Positions 7,832 through 16,446 are shown, counted from the stretch's first letter. The stretch is 26,672 bases of DNA from an uncultured Lachnospiraceae bacterium (GCA_910579085.1 CAJTRU010000051.1:1-26672); one strand, 5' to 3'. The notes: generated by a model not told the origin, from the sequence alone. Made by a program: numbers and translations.

Positions 7832-8711
7832 ACATAAAAAAAAGAGGCATAAAAAATCTTTAATATTATTTATAATTGCATTGGCAATGGCAGCGTTTTT
7901 CATGCTTCCTACCGTCCTTACAATAGCCAATTCATTTATGAGCCCGCAGGAAATCAAAGCAAATTATGGCATGGTCTTTAATGACCAGGAAAGTGCAGGA
8001 TACATATCAGAAAAAGTAAACCTTAAATTTATTCCTGATATGGTAACTTTTAAACAGTTTGCAACAGTCCTTTTAAACAGTCCCGAGTACCTGTTTAAAT
8101 TCTGGAATACAGTAATATATACTGTTCCTATTCTTATAGTACAGGTTATTATTGCAATACTAGCGGCATACAGTTTTACAAGATTTAAGGGAAGGATAAA
8201 GGAGATTTTATTTTTTGTATATATTATACTTATGCTCCTGCCCTACCAGGTAACTCTTGTCCCTAATTACCTGGTGACAGACTGGCTAGGCCTGCTTGAT
8301 ACAAAATGGGCAATCTGGCTGCCAGGAATGACTTCCCCTTTCAGCGTATTTCTGTTTACAAAATTTATGCGGCGCATACCAGATTCACTTATAGAAGCAG
8401 CAAAAATTGATGGTGCAGGGGAATGGCAGATTTTCTCAAAAATCTGCGTACCGCTCTGCAAAGGGGCAATGGTTTCTGTATCAATGCTTATATTTATTGA
8501 TTACTGGAATATGGTTGAACAGCCGCTTATATTACTTAAAAATGAAGACCTGCACCCACTTTCAGTTTTTCTCTCCAAAATTAATTCAGGTGAGATAAGC
8601 CTTGCATTTGCAGTTGCAACAATATATATGGTTCCAGGGATTTTAATATTCTTATATGGAGAGGAATATCTGATAGAGGGTATTTCATATTCTGGCGGAT
8701 TAAAAGGTTAA
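7821..8711 (+). CDS. MalG-type ABC transporter permease
   Basis: 296 aa from TTG 7821. AGGTGA at 7810-7815 sits 5 nt upstream, and this start gives the usual basic N-terminus (MKVKHKKKRHKK) before the first membrane segment. It overlaps the 3' end of the first permease by 11 nt, which suggests translational coupling. The EAA loop is canonical (EAAKIDGAGEWQIFSKICVP, about residues 192-211) and should contact an ATPase. The pair would form the CUT1-type sugar channel fed by the lipoprotein encoded upstream. No ATP-binding gene lies in the operon. In Firmicutes, several such importers share one MsmK/MsmX-type ATPase encoded elsewhere, which is the likely arrangement here. Confidence 0.9.
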   Translation: MKVKHKKKRHKKSLILFIIALAMAAFFMLPTVLTIANSFMSPQEIKANYGMVFNDQESAGYISEKVNLKFIPDMVTFKQFATVLLNSPEYLFKFWNTVIYTVPILIVQVIIAILAAYSFTRFKGRIKEILFFVYIILMLLPYQVTLVPNYLVTDWLGLLDTKWAIWLPGMTSPFSVFLFTKFMRRIPDSLIEAAKIDGAGEWQIFSKICVPLCKGAMVSVSMLIFIDYWNMVEQPLILLKNEDLHPLSVFLSKINSGEISLAFAVATIYMVPGILIFLYGEEYLIEGISYSGGLKG

Positions 8712-8737
8712 GTTTATGGAAGGAGATAATATTTCTT

Positions 8738-11056
8738 ATGACAGAACAGGATTTAACAAAGAAATATCAAAAGCGTAAAGACAGGATTAAAAATATTGCT
8801 ATTATCTTTTTGGTAATTATGCTTTTACTTACATTTTTTTCCAATACTATTATGAATTATTCGCTTGCAGAAGTAGAAACTACATATGCAGAACCAGGTT
8901 CTCTTACTACGAAAATACGCGGTGAAGCCTATGTTGAGGCAAGAGAGCCTGTGAATGTAAGCAGCAAGAATGAAAGGGAAATTTTAAAAGTATTGGTAAA
9001 AGATGGTGATAAGGTTAAAAAAGGCCAGGCTTTGTTTGTCCTTGCAGGCGAAAGCAGCGCAGATGCACTCAGGCAGGCAAAATCAGACCTTATGACACTT
9101 AACCATGACTATGCAAAGTCACTTCTTGAAATGGCTGTTCCTGAATATGCTACAAATTCACTAGAAATAAAGTATGCTAAGAAGGATTTGCAGAATTCAA
9201 TTAAAAGTGTAGAGGAAGCTAAAAAAGAAAACAGCAAAAAGAAAGCAAAGTATGCAGAACTTAAGAAAAAGGCTGAAAATGCTAAAAAGAAAATGCTAAA
9301 CAAAGCAGATGAAGTATCATCAAATGCATATAAGATTTCACAGGCTGACCTTGAACTTGAAAGCCTTGAAAGTGAAAAAGCAGAACTTAGTGGTGAAAAC
9401 AGCACAAATATACAGGAACTGGAAACAGCAGTAACAGCAGCCAAAAGAGAAACGGAAGATGCCGAAGACAAGGTAAAACAGTATGAAGACAGCCGCACTT
9501 CTAAAACTATAGAAGAAGAACTTAAAACAAAAAGAAAAGAACTGGATGATTTGCAAAAAAGCCTTGATACTTTAAAAGCTGACTTAAAAGAAGCAGAAAC
9601 TCCAGGTTCAACAGATGATAAAATTACAACATTGGAACGCAGTATACGTGACTGCAAGGCAGAGATATCTACTCTTAACAGCAAAGCTGACCAGGCAAAT
9701 GCTGAGATTGCAGAACTCAATTACTTATATTACAGTGCTGATGATGAAAGAAAAGACCAGTACTGGCAGCAGTTAAGCAGTGCTAAGCAGGAATATATTG
9801 CATTAACTAAACAAATTGATGATAAGAAACGGGAACTTGGTGACTTTGAAAAGGATTTAGAAACTGCCAAAAAAAGTGCAGAAACATCAAGCGATAAGAA
9901 AATCAAACAACTTAAAAAAGATATTATATCAAAAGAAGAAGATATCACAGAAATCAAAAAAGAAATATCTTCACTTGAAAAAGAAAAATCATTAAGTGAC
10001 AACAGGGAAAGCCAGCTTGCATTAGCAAAAACAGAACTATATGCTGCACAGAAAAAATTAAAAAGTGCAGAGCGCCAGCTTGAGGATGCACAAAAAGCTG
10101 TTAAAAATGAAAACAGCACAAAATTAAAGTCTGTAGAGGATAAAATCAAAGCTTTAAAGAGCAAAAGGTTAAAGCTGGATAACCAGAAAACTAAGCTTGA
10201 AAATTCATATACACAGTTACAGTCAGCTTATGAAACTGCTAAGGCAGAGGCAGATTCTTACCAGAAAGCAGATGAAGACCTTATTGATACGTTAAACCAG
10301 GCTGTACAGGAAAAGCGTAAGGCTCTTGAAACTCTTTATATTAACCTGGCAAAAGAAAAAAGTGATGACAGCCTTAAAAGACAGGTAGCCACGCTTGATA
10401 ATGAACAGAAGGCAAAATCAATCCAGATGAAAAAAAATGAAATTGCCCGCCTTAAAAAGAAACGTAAAAACCGTGTAATCAGGGCAAAACTTGCTGGTAC
10501 AATTTCTGGCTTAACCGCAAAGGCAGGGGAAAATGCAACACCTGGAAACAGCCTGCTTAATATACAGCCAAGTGGCAATGGCTACCAGATAAGTATCCCT
10601 GTAACAATGGAACAGAGTAAGCTTGTTAAACGTGGTGATAATGCTACAGTATTAAATATGTGGGATGATGATATAAAGGTAATTCTGGCAAATATAAAGA
10701 CAGACCCACAAAATCCAAACGCTGGCAAAACCCTTGTTTTTAATGTTTCAGGCAGTAATATTGAAAATGGTACTTCATTAAGCATATCTGTTGGTGAAAA
10801 AAAAGCAAATTATGATTACATAGTGCCTACAAGTGCAATACGTGAGGACAGCGATGGCAAATTTGTATTAGTTATCCAGGAAAAACCAAGCCCAGTAGGC
10901 AACCGTTATATTGCTAAAAAGGAAGAAGTGCAGGTTCTTGCACAAAATGAAACACAGTCAGCAATATCGGCTGGATTTGACAGTTACGCAAATGTTATTA
11001 CCACTGCTTCAAAGGCTGTTGAAAAAGGTGACTATGTACGTCTTGCACAACAGTAA
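8738..11056 (+). CDS. Membrane-fusion (HlyD/MacA-like) adaptor with giant coiled coil
   Basis: 772 aa. One membrane segment near the N-terminus (about 18-40) is followed by the first half of a lipoyl-like domain ('EILKVLVKDGDKVKKGQALFVLAG', about 81-104). Then comes Lys/Glu-rich coiled coil from about 105 to 580, and the second lipoyl half ('GTISGLTAKAGENATPGNSL', about 587-606). A beta-barrel and membrane-proximal region follow ('IPVTMEQSKLVKRGDNATVL', 'YIVPTSAIREDSDGKFVLVI'). This is the plan of periplasmic adaptor proteins such as MacA/HlyD and of YknX-like proteins in Gram-positives. The coil is several times longer than in MacA. AAGGAG lies 12 nt upstream of the ATG, 26 nt after the second permease. 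The neighbour downstream resembles the MacB extracellular domain, the natural partner of such an adaptor. No ATPase or outer-membrane channel gene is present. Confidence 0.8.
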   Translation: MTEQDLTKKYQKRKDRIKNIAIIFLVIMLLLTFFSNTIMNYSLAEVETTYAEPGSLTTKIRGEAYVEAREPVNVSSKNEREILKVLVKDGDKVKKGQALFVLAGESSADALRQAKSDLMTLNHDYAKSLLEMAVPEYATNSLEIKYAKKDLQNSIKSVEEAKKENSKKKAKYAELKKKAENAKKKMLNKADEVSSNAYKISQADLELESLESEKAELSGENSTNIQELETAVTAAKRETEDAEDKVKQYEDSRTSKTIEEELKTKRKELDDLQKSLDTLKADLKEAETPGSTDDKITTLERSIRDCKAEISTLNSKADQANAEIAELNYLYYSADDERKDQYWQQLSSAKQEYIALTKQIDDKKRELGDFEKDLETAKKSAETSSDKKIKQLKKDIISKEEDITEIKKEISSLEKEKSLSDNRESQLALAKTELYAAQKKLKSAERQLEDAQKAVKNENSTKLKSVEDKIKALKSKRLKLDNQKTKLENSYTQLQSAYETAKAEADSYQKADEDLIDTLNQAVQEKRKALETLYINLAKEKSDDSLKRQVATLDNEQKAKSIQMKKNEIARLKKKRKNRVIRAKLAGTISGLTAKAGENATPGNSLLNIQPSGNGYQISIPVTMEQSKLVKRGDNATVLNMWDDDIKVILANIKTDPQNPNAGKTLVFNVSGSNIENGTSLSISVGEKKANYDYIVPTSAIREDSDGKFVLVIQEKPSPVGNRYIAKKEEVQVLAQNETQSAISAGFDSYANVITTASKAVEKGDYVRLAQQ

Positions 11057-11082
11057 ATATAAGCGGGGCATGGAGGGATAAT

Positions 11083-12222
11083 ATGAAAGTTTTTTCAGGC
11101 AAAACAAAAAATAAAATAAGGTTTACAACTTTTTCATTATGTATGGTTGTAGCTTTTGTGTGCCTGTGCCTTTTACATGAAACGAACCAGAAAGAACGGG
11201 ACTCCAATGCAGCAATACGCTGGAAATCAGATAAACAGGAGTTTTCATATATTTCTGTATACATGTCCCCAGAAGAAAACTGGAAAGAAAATGACAGGAA
11301 TACGTTAACCAGCAATTTAAAAATGTCATTCCAGCAAAATTCTATTATAAATGAAGACAGGGAAGACAATAATGAGGGACTTATAAAAGACTGTTTCAGT
11401 TGTGAAGGCATAATGGAATTTACTAACGGCAAAAATACAGCAACTGCAAAAGTTACAGCAACTGGTGGTGATTTTTTCTTTTTCCACCAGCCAGTCTGGC
11501 TGTCTGGATTTGCATATTCGGACAATGATGTTATGAAAGACCGTGCCATAATTGACAAGGAACTTTCATGGCAGCTATTTGGCGGGGAAAATGTAGCAGG
11601 AATGCCATTTAAAATAAACGGCAATACATACTATGTAGCAGGTGTAGTTGATACAAGCCATTTAAAAGAAGATAAAAAAGCATATGGTGAAATTAACCGT
11701 GCATGGCTGCCTTATAGTGCCTTCTGCAAAGAATACCAGGGAAACCAGGCATCACCTGGCGTAACAGCCAGTAACACGGATACAGGCATTAACAATACAT
11801 CAGATACAAGTACAATTCCAGGTACAGAAGAAACTACAAACAAAATTCCAATTACATGTTATGAAATTGTACTCCCCAACCCTGTAAAAGAATGGGCATT
11901 AAATCTTATACAAACAAGCCTTAATTCAAAAGACCGTAAAATGGTAATAATAGAAAACAGTAAAAGAACAAATTTCCTCTATGTCATGGATAATTTAAAG
12001 AACTTTTTCTATAAAACATCAGGCACACAGCCTGTTTCATATCCTTATTGGGAAAATGCAGCAAAAGTGCGTGATACTAAAAGGGAAATTTATACAGGAA
12101 TTCTTTTAATTGCACTTATATATCCGCTATTATTATTTATCAGGATTATTACATGGATTTATAAGACAATAGATGGCAAAATTAAAAAACGTATGAATAA
12201 AAAACATGCATATCCACTTTAA
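11083..12222 (+). CDS. Two-TM protein with MacB-like extracellular domain
   Basis: 379 aa, with GGAGGG 5 nt before the ATG and 26 nt after the adaptor gene. A membrane segment lies at about 15-33 and another at about 335-360; the region between should be extracellular. Residues about 118-190 ('VTATGGDFFFFHQPVWLSGF', 'RAIIDKELSWQLFGGENVAG', 'INGNTYYVAGVV') match the pattern of the MacB periplasmic core domain: a target of type T-x-DFF, GR.F-like turn, the LFG segment, then a G-x-x-Y-x-V-x-GVV strand. A Thr/Ser-rich low-complexity insert spans about 222-255. A MacB or FtsX permease normally has four membrane segments with its domain between the first and second, and MacB also carries an ATPase. 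Here only two segments remain and there is no ATPase. It is likely a partner of the adaptor; its function is unknown. Confidence 0.65.
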   Translation: MKVFSGKTKNKIRFTTFSLCMVVAFVCLCLLHETNQKERDSNAAIRWKSDKQEFSYISVYMSPEENWKENDRNTLTSNLKMSFQQNSIINEDREDNNEGLIKDCFSCEGIMEFTNGKNTATAKVTATGGDFFFFHQPVWLSGFAYSDNDVMKDRAIIDKELSWQLFGGENVAGMPFKINGNTYYVAGVVDTSHLKEDKKAYGEINRAWLPYSAFCKEYQGNQASPGVTASNTDTGINNTSDTSTIPGTEETTNKIPITCYEIVLPNPVKEWALNLIQTSLNSKDRKMVIIENSKRTNFLYVMDNLKNFFYKTSGTQPVSYPYWENAAKVRDTKREIYTGILLIALIYPLLLFIRIITWIYKTIDGKIKKRMNKKHAYPL

Positions 12223-12389
12223 ATCCAGCCTTGGAAAAGGCATGTAAAAAACCTTTGATAGAATTTATATTACTGCTATACTATAGTTTCTAGACAGTTA
12301 ATGGAAAATGAAATAGTTGCAGTATTGTCCTGGTAGTGCTGTTATTAATGTCATAAAACAAACTTCAATTATATATATCTTAACTTTAT

Positions 12390-12439
12390 AAAAAATACAA
12401 CAGACCCTTGGCTTATATTTATACTCCAAGGGTCTGTTG
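12390..12439 (-). terminator. Strong terminator built into the 3' end of the macrodomain gene
   Basis: Arms 12398-12411 and 12426-12439 are perfectly complementary over 14 bp around a 14-nt loop. On the minus strand TATTTTTTAT follows. The 5' arm on the minus strand encodes the last residues (QQTLG) and the stop codon TAA lies in the loop, so the terminator overlaps the coding sequence. Confidence 0.9.
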
Positions 12440-13417
12440 TCCATGCTCAAATAATGCCAGGTTTATTGTATTAATATCATAAATCTTTCTCTTTATAAAA
12501 TATTCTGTAATCAAATCAAATTTATTGCCTGGTGAAAACGACAGCCCTGCACATTTTAAAAGGCTGTCTGTTTCTTTAATATCAAGCCCAAGAGCTACCG
12601 CCAGTGCCAGCACCGTCTTTTTCCTTGGTGTGTAATTAACATCACAGCGTATTTTAGAAAATAATTTACGGTCTATATTTGCTTTTTTATAAACTTCAGG
12701 GTCTGACATGCCTTTCTGGTCAACCAGTTTTAAAAGACGTTCCTGAAATGTATCACCAATATTACCTATAATATCATCAAGCCTTTCCCTGCCTGTCTGG
12801 TATATACACTCTGGCATCATGCCAGAAACTGCACTTCTGTACTTCTCTTCCATCCTGTTTTGCTGGTATTCACTAACTGCCTTGTCTGTTACATCACACT
12901 CGTCTATATACTCATCTACATCCTGGAAAAGTTTTCCTGAAAGTTCAAATGACTTCCTGTCAAATACTACAAGGATTACCAGCATATCATATTTAAAAAG
13001 AAAACTGCTAATTGCCATTACTGCTGTCTGGAGTGCCTTATCCCTTGGAAACTGGTAAACACCCGTAGAAATTAAAGGAAATGCTATACTCTCTGCTCCA
13101 AGTTCCAGCGCCTTTTCAAGTGATTTGCTGTAACAGGATTTTAAAAGCCCGAATTCATCCATGTTTCCGCCATGCCAGACAGGCCCAGCCGTATGTATAA
13201 TATATTTTGCAGAGAGCCTGAAAGCAGGGGTTACTGCAATGCTCCCAACTGGAATATCCCCAATCTTCTTTCTCTCAGCAAGAAGCTGCTCCTTTCCTGC
13301 TGCCTCATAGATTGCTGCATCTGTTCCATTGGCATAAACTGGTTTTGGGTTGGCAGAATTAACAATTATATCTGCTTTGACATTTGTAATATCGTTTCTA
13401 ATAATCTTAAATGGCAT
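12419..13417 (-). CDS. Macrodomain protein with C-terminal HTH-like domain
   Basis: 332 aa from ATG 13417, chosen for AGGGGA just upstream and the standard macrodomain start 'MPFKIIRNDIT'. A 14-residue upstream extension would overlap murF. The macrodomain covers about 1-165: 'ADIIVNSANPKPVYANGTDA' (binding Asn20, Asn23), 'YIIHTAGPVWHGG', and 'FPLISTGVYQFPRDKAL' (diphosphate loop). The usual GGGVD is replaced by ANGTD, as in a Firmicutes subfamily. After a helical linker, about 219-332 form a helical domain ('FQERLLKLVDQKGMSDPEVY', 'LFSKIRCDVNYTPRKKTVLA', 'LALGLDI'-like helices) that resembles an XRE-type helix-turn-helix. Macrodomains bind or hydrolyse ADP-ribose or its esters; the target here is unknown. 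It follows murF by 7 nt in the ddl-murF operon, so it is cotranscribed with cell-wall genes. Confidence 0.88.
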   Translation of the reverse strand: MPFKIIRNDITNVKADIIVNSANPKPVYANGTDAAIYEAAGKEQLLAERKKIGDIPVGSIAVTPAFRLSAKYIIHTAGPVWHGGNMDEFGLLKSCYSKSLEKALELGAESIAFPLISTGVYQFPRDKALQTAVMAISSFLFKYDMLVILVVFDRKSFELSGKLFQDVDEYIDECDVTDKAVSEYQQNRMEEKYRSAVSGMMPECIYQTGRERLDDIIGNIGDTFQERLLKLVDQKGMSDPEVYKKANIDRKLFSKIRCDVNYTPRKKTVLALAVALGLDIKETDSLLKCAGLSFSPGNKFDLITEYFIKRKIYDINTINLALFEHGQQTLGV

Positions 13418-13424
13418 AATTCCC

Positions 13425-14819
13425 CTACATATTTTCCAAGGCACTGGTGATTTTTTCAAACTTCATTGCATGTGATGCTTTAACAAGTATTGAACTGCCA
13501 TCTTTTACAATGTTTCCAAGCATTTCAACAGCCTTGTCTGTATTTTCATAATACATTACATTATGGTTTTCATCTATTGCCAGTGCTCCTGCCACATACT
13601 GTTTTGCGAGGCTGCCTGCACACACTATGCAGTCAATACCCTTTTGTACAGCATATGCGCCTATATCAAAATGCATTATCTTTTCATTTGCCCCAAGTTC
13701 AAACATATCCCCTATTATGGCAATTTTATATGTTTTTGCATCTGAAAGCACATCAATTGCAGCTTTCATAGATGCAGGGCTTGCATTATAACAGTCATCC
13801 ATTATTGTAAACCTGGCAGTTTTCTTAATGTTACTATGCCCGCCTACTGGCTGGAACTTACTTATTCCAGCAGCAATTTCATCTGCCTCCATTCCGAGCC
13901 CTGTAGCAACTGCAACTGCTGCAAGCGCATTTGTAACCATATGCATGCCTGGCACTGGTACATGAAGTGCTATCCTTTTATTTCCCGCCACTGCATCAAA
14001 ATATGTGCCTTCAAGCCCTTTCTGGACTATATTTTCTGCATACACTCCGCAATTACTGCCAGTTCCAAAAAATACAGGTTTACTTCCCCTTACTTCTTTT
14101 ATCTGTGATAATTTGTCATCATCACCATTAAGATATGCAATGCCATTATCCGCCATTGAAGAAAAAATCTCTGTTTTAGCCTTAAGCACACCGTCCCTGT
14201 CACCAAGATTTTCAAGATGGCACTGTCCTATATTTGTAATAATGCATATATCAGGCTTTACTATTTTAGAAAGCCTTGTCATTTCGCCAAACTCACTTAT
14301 TCCCATTTCAACTACTGCTATCTCATGTTCTTCACGCAAACGGAATAATGTCAGCGGCACTCCAACTTCATTATTAAAATTCCCTTGTGTTTTTAATGTA
14401 TTAAAATGCTCAGAAAGCACAGAAGCAACCATTTCCTTTGTTGTAGTCTTGCCAACACTCCCTGTTATTCCTATAATTTTAGTACCACAGGTTTTACGGT
14501 AAAATGCAGCAATATCTTTTAACGCCTGGAAACACGATTTTACCTGTATAAATGCACACCCTGCTGGCAGTTCTGCTGTCCCACATGCTTCCTGTGGTGT
14601 AAACTCTGAAATACAGCATACTGCACCATTATTATATGTCTGCATTATATATTTATTACCATCTGCACGTGCACCTTTTATTGCTACAAATGCACCATCA
14701 CTGGAAATATTCCTGCTGTCTGTTGTTATTGAAGATATTTCTGTATTCTTTATATCTTCACTTCCATAATATATGCCTTCACAAAGCATTGTAATCTTTG
14801 CTGGTGTTATTTGTCTCAT
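13425..14819 (-). CDS. murF: UDP-MurNAc-tripeptide:D-Ala-D-Ala ligase
   Basis: 464 aa, full family length. It adds the D-Ala-D-Ala dipeptide to UDP-MurNAc-tripeptide with ATP in the cytoplasm, the last soluble step of the peptidoglycan precursor. Features: the TDSR uracil/UDP-binding motif (33-36), ATP loop GITGSVGKTTT (117-127), 'TQGNFNNEVGVPLTLF' (the MurF signature region), the central 'EMGISEFGEM' segment with the metal-binding Glu, 'IITNIGQCHLENLG', and the C-terminal 'DDCYNASPASMKAAID' and 'GDMFELG' motifs. AGGGGA lies about 11 nt upstream of the ATG. It starts 17 nt after ddl, which makes its substrate dipeptide, so the pair forms a compact pathway unit. Confidence 0.97.
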   Translation of the reverse strand: MRQITPAKITMLCEGIYYGSEDIKNTEISSITTDSRNISSDGAFVAIKGARADGNKYIMQTYNNGAVCCISEFTPQEACGTAELPAGCAFIQVKSCFQALKDIAAFYRKTCGTKIIGITGSVGKTTTKEMVASVLSEHFNTLKTQGNFNNEVGVPLTLFRLREEHEIAVVEMGISEFGEMTRLSKIVKPDICIITNIGQCHLENLGDRDGVLKAKTEIFSSMADNGIAYLNGDDDKLSQIKEVRGSKPVFFGTGSNCGVYAENIVQKGLEGTYFDAVAGNKRIALHVPVPGMHMVTNALAAVAVATGLGMEADEIAAGISKFQPVGGHSNIKKTARFTIMDDCYNASPASMKAAIDVLSDAKTYKIAIIGDMFELGANEKIMHFDIGAYAVQKGIDCIVCAGSLAKQYVAGALAIDENHNVMYYENTDKAVEMLGNIVKDGSSILVKASHAMKFEKITSALENM

Positions 14820-14836
14820 ATCTGGATAATCCCCTG

Positions 14837-15922
14837 TTATTTTTTATATTTTTCCAATGAAGCCACTACTATTTTTTCACATAATTCTGGATAAGTTACA
14901 TTAACTGCTGCTGCCTCTTGTGGAAGCAGGCTTACCGGAGTCATTCCTGGAAGTGTATTTGCCTCAAGACAGTATAAATTCCCTTTTGCATCAAGCAGGA
15001 AATCTATCCTTGCATATGCCTCAAGTTTAAGCATATTGTATACTTTCTTTGCATAATCCTGTATTTCATTACACAGTTTTTCACTTATATCTGCCGGACA
15101 CACATCATCTGCCATTCCTGGCTGGTATTTCGTTTCATAATCATAAAATCCCTGCTTTGGTATTATTTCAATAACAGGATAAGCCTCCCCGTCAACTATT
15201 CCGGCTGAAAACTCCCTTCCCTTTATGTATTCCTCAACAAGCATTTCATCCTCATACCTGGATGCAGTTTCCAGCGCTTTCTGGTACTCCTCCCTGTTAT
15301 TTGCTATACTTACACCAACACTTGAGCCTCCGCAGCATGGCTTTACAACACATGGGAACATACTGTCCTGGAGCTGCTTTCCTCCCTTAATACCGTCTTC
15401 CATCTCTTTTTTCGTAACAATAAAACCATAAGGCACTGGTACACCGCCTTCTTTTAATATCTTTTTAGATATTAACTTATCCATTGCAAGGGAACTTCCA
15501 AATGAACCCGAACCTGTATATTTTATCCCAAGTATATCAAATGTTGCCTGAAGCCTTCCATTCTCACCATCAGCCCCATGAAGCGCCATAAATACAATAT
15601 CAGCCATATGGCATATTTCAAGGACATTAGGCCCTGGAAGCCTGTCATTGTTCCATTTATCTTTTAAAGAAGCACTACGCATCTTCTTAATTTCCTCTAT
15701 ATCAGGGTCTGTAACATTTATATCGTGTATTTCATCATTAAGCAGGGATTTCTTATCAAATATGCCTTCTAAAGAAATCCCCTCTTCACCATAACCAAAA
15801 AATACATCAAGCAGGACTGCCTTATGCCCGTTTTCCCTTAAAGCATCACATACTCCTCTGCCGGTAACAAGGGAAACCTCCCTCTCTGTACTAATACCTC
15901 CAGTTAAAACAACAATATTCAC
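14837..15922 (-). CDS. ddl: D-alanine--D-alanine ligase
   Basis: 361 aa from GTG 15922. An ATG at 15934 is part of the ribosome binding site (ATGGAGG) and is rejected. The enzyme joins two D-alanines with ATP for peptidoglycan. It has the N-terminal 'VVLTGGISTEREVSLVTGRG' signature, 'FMALHGADGENGRLQ', 'KYTGSGSFGSSLAMDK', the ATP-grasp loop 'FPCVVKPCCGGSSVGVSI', 'VEEYIKGREFSAGI' and the C-terminal 'CLEANTLPGMTPVSLLP' (metal and substrate binding; Ala replaces the more usual Val before NT). Nothing points to a D-lactate or D-serine ligase, but specificity cannot be settled by eye. It is first in the ddl-murF-macrodomain operon. Confidence 0.96.
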   Translation of the reverse strand: MNIVVLTGGISTEREVSLVTGRGVCDALRENGHKAVLLDVFFGYGEEGISLEGIFDKKSLLNDEIHDINVTDPDIEEIKKMRSASLKDKWNNDRLPGPNVLEICHMADIVFMALHGADGENGRLQATFDILGIKYTGSGSFGSSLAMDKLISKKILKEGGVPVPYGFIVTKKEMEDGIKGGKQLQDSMFPCVVKPCCGGSSVGVSIANNREEYQKALETASRYEDEMLVEEYIKGREFSAGIVDGEAYPVIEIIPKQGFYDYETKYQPGMADDVCPADISEKLCNEIQDYAKKVYNMLKLEAYARIDFLLDAKGNLYCLEANTLPGMTPVSLLPQEAAAVNVTYPELCEKIVVASLEKYKK

Positions 15923-15967
15923 AATAACCTCCATTCCGCACCAAAATGCTGCAAGCTTTCATTTGAT

Positions 15968-15995
15968 ATATTAACACAGGCAAGGAAAATGTCAA
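15968..15995 (-). promoter_or_regulatory. Promoter of the ddl-murF-macrodomain operon
   Basis: On the minus strand a perfect TTGACA (15990-15995) and TAATAT (15968-15973) are 16 bp apart, with TGT just before the -10 (extended -10). The start of transcription would be about 40 nt before the ddl start codon. Confidence 0.7.
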
Positions 15996-16010
15996 GAAGC
16001 AAGTCCTGTG

Positions 16011-16323
16011 ATTTCCAGTTATCTTTTGTTTGTGTTTTGTATGGGTTTACGGACGGTTTTTTAGTGCCAGAGCCACAATATTCCATACAGAAAAAAGCAT
16101 GCCGAAGGCATGGCTTTTGCACGCATTCCGCTACGTTAACCCACGCAATGGCACATAAAGCCCATATGCCCCAAAAGAAACTAACGTTCCTTCTGTTGCA
16201 TATGGGCTTAAATGCCAGTGGGGTTAAAGTGCCCCTTTTATGGAATAATTGATGACATCCGGCACGCAAAACCTGGCATCATAAACTTACACTAAGACAC
16301 AAAATAAACAGATAACTGTAAAT
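16011..16323. mobile_element. MITE-like unit 1, enclosing a long structured hairpin
   Basis: The ends are ATTTCCAGTTATC (16011-16023, plus) and GATAACTGTAAAT (16311-16323), which pair as 13-nt terminal inverted repeats with one mismatch; weaker similarity continues inward for about 15 nt. The inside (about 16075-16250) folds as a long imperfect hairpin. Its outer stem pairs CAATATTCCATA with TATGGAATAATTG, a middle stem pairs TTAACCC-AC with GTGGGGTTAA, and a perfect 12-bp upper stem pairs 16158-16169 with 16198-16209. A side hairpin lies at about 16090-16119. Two blocks shared with unit 2 are at 16129-16146 and 16176-16192. There is no credible reading frame. No clear target-site duplication is visible. 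Confidence 0.6.
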
Positions 16324-16446
16324 GGGATGGTGGGAATTATTCTGCTAGTCACTTATTATACAGTGTAATAATTACCGTTATACAGGAATTAATATAAAAA
16401 TAATACCAATGTACTTCCGTCCTTCTAAATCCTCTGCCCCAAACCA
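16324..16446. other. AT-rich spacer between the two structured units
   Basis: No gene is seen. An imperfect palindrome around 16350-16375 (TTATTATACAGTGTAATAA) and a related GTTATACAG nearby are the only structures noticed. Confidence 0.4.

Noticed and set aside
9109..10164. Long open frames on the minus strand opposite the adaptor gene (203 and 144 codons)
   Set aside because: They are shadows of the Lys/Glu-rich coiled coil: low-complexity Ser/Phe/Leu content and no ribosome binding site.
12225..12270. Possible terminator of the plus-strand transporter operon (GCCTT...AAGGC)
   Set aside because: Five-bp stem and no T-run. The true end of this transcript was not found by eye.
15919..16269. 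Opposed open frames of 116 and 87 codons across the ddl upstream region
   Set aside because: They run through the promoter and the structured unit, have no ribosome binding site, and the composition follows the hairpin sequence.
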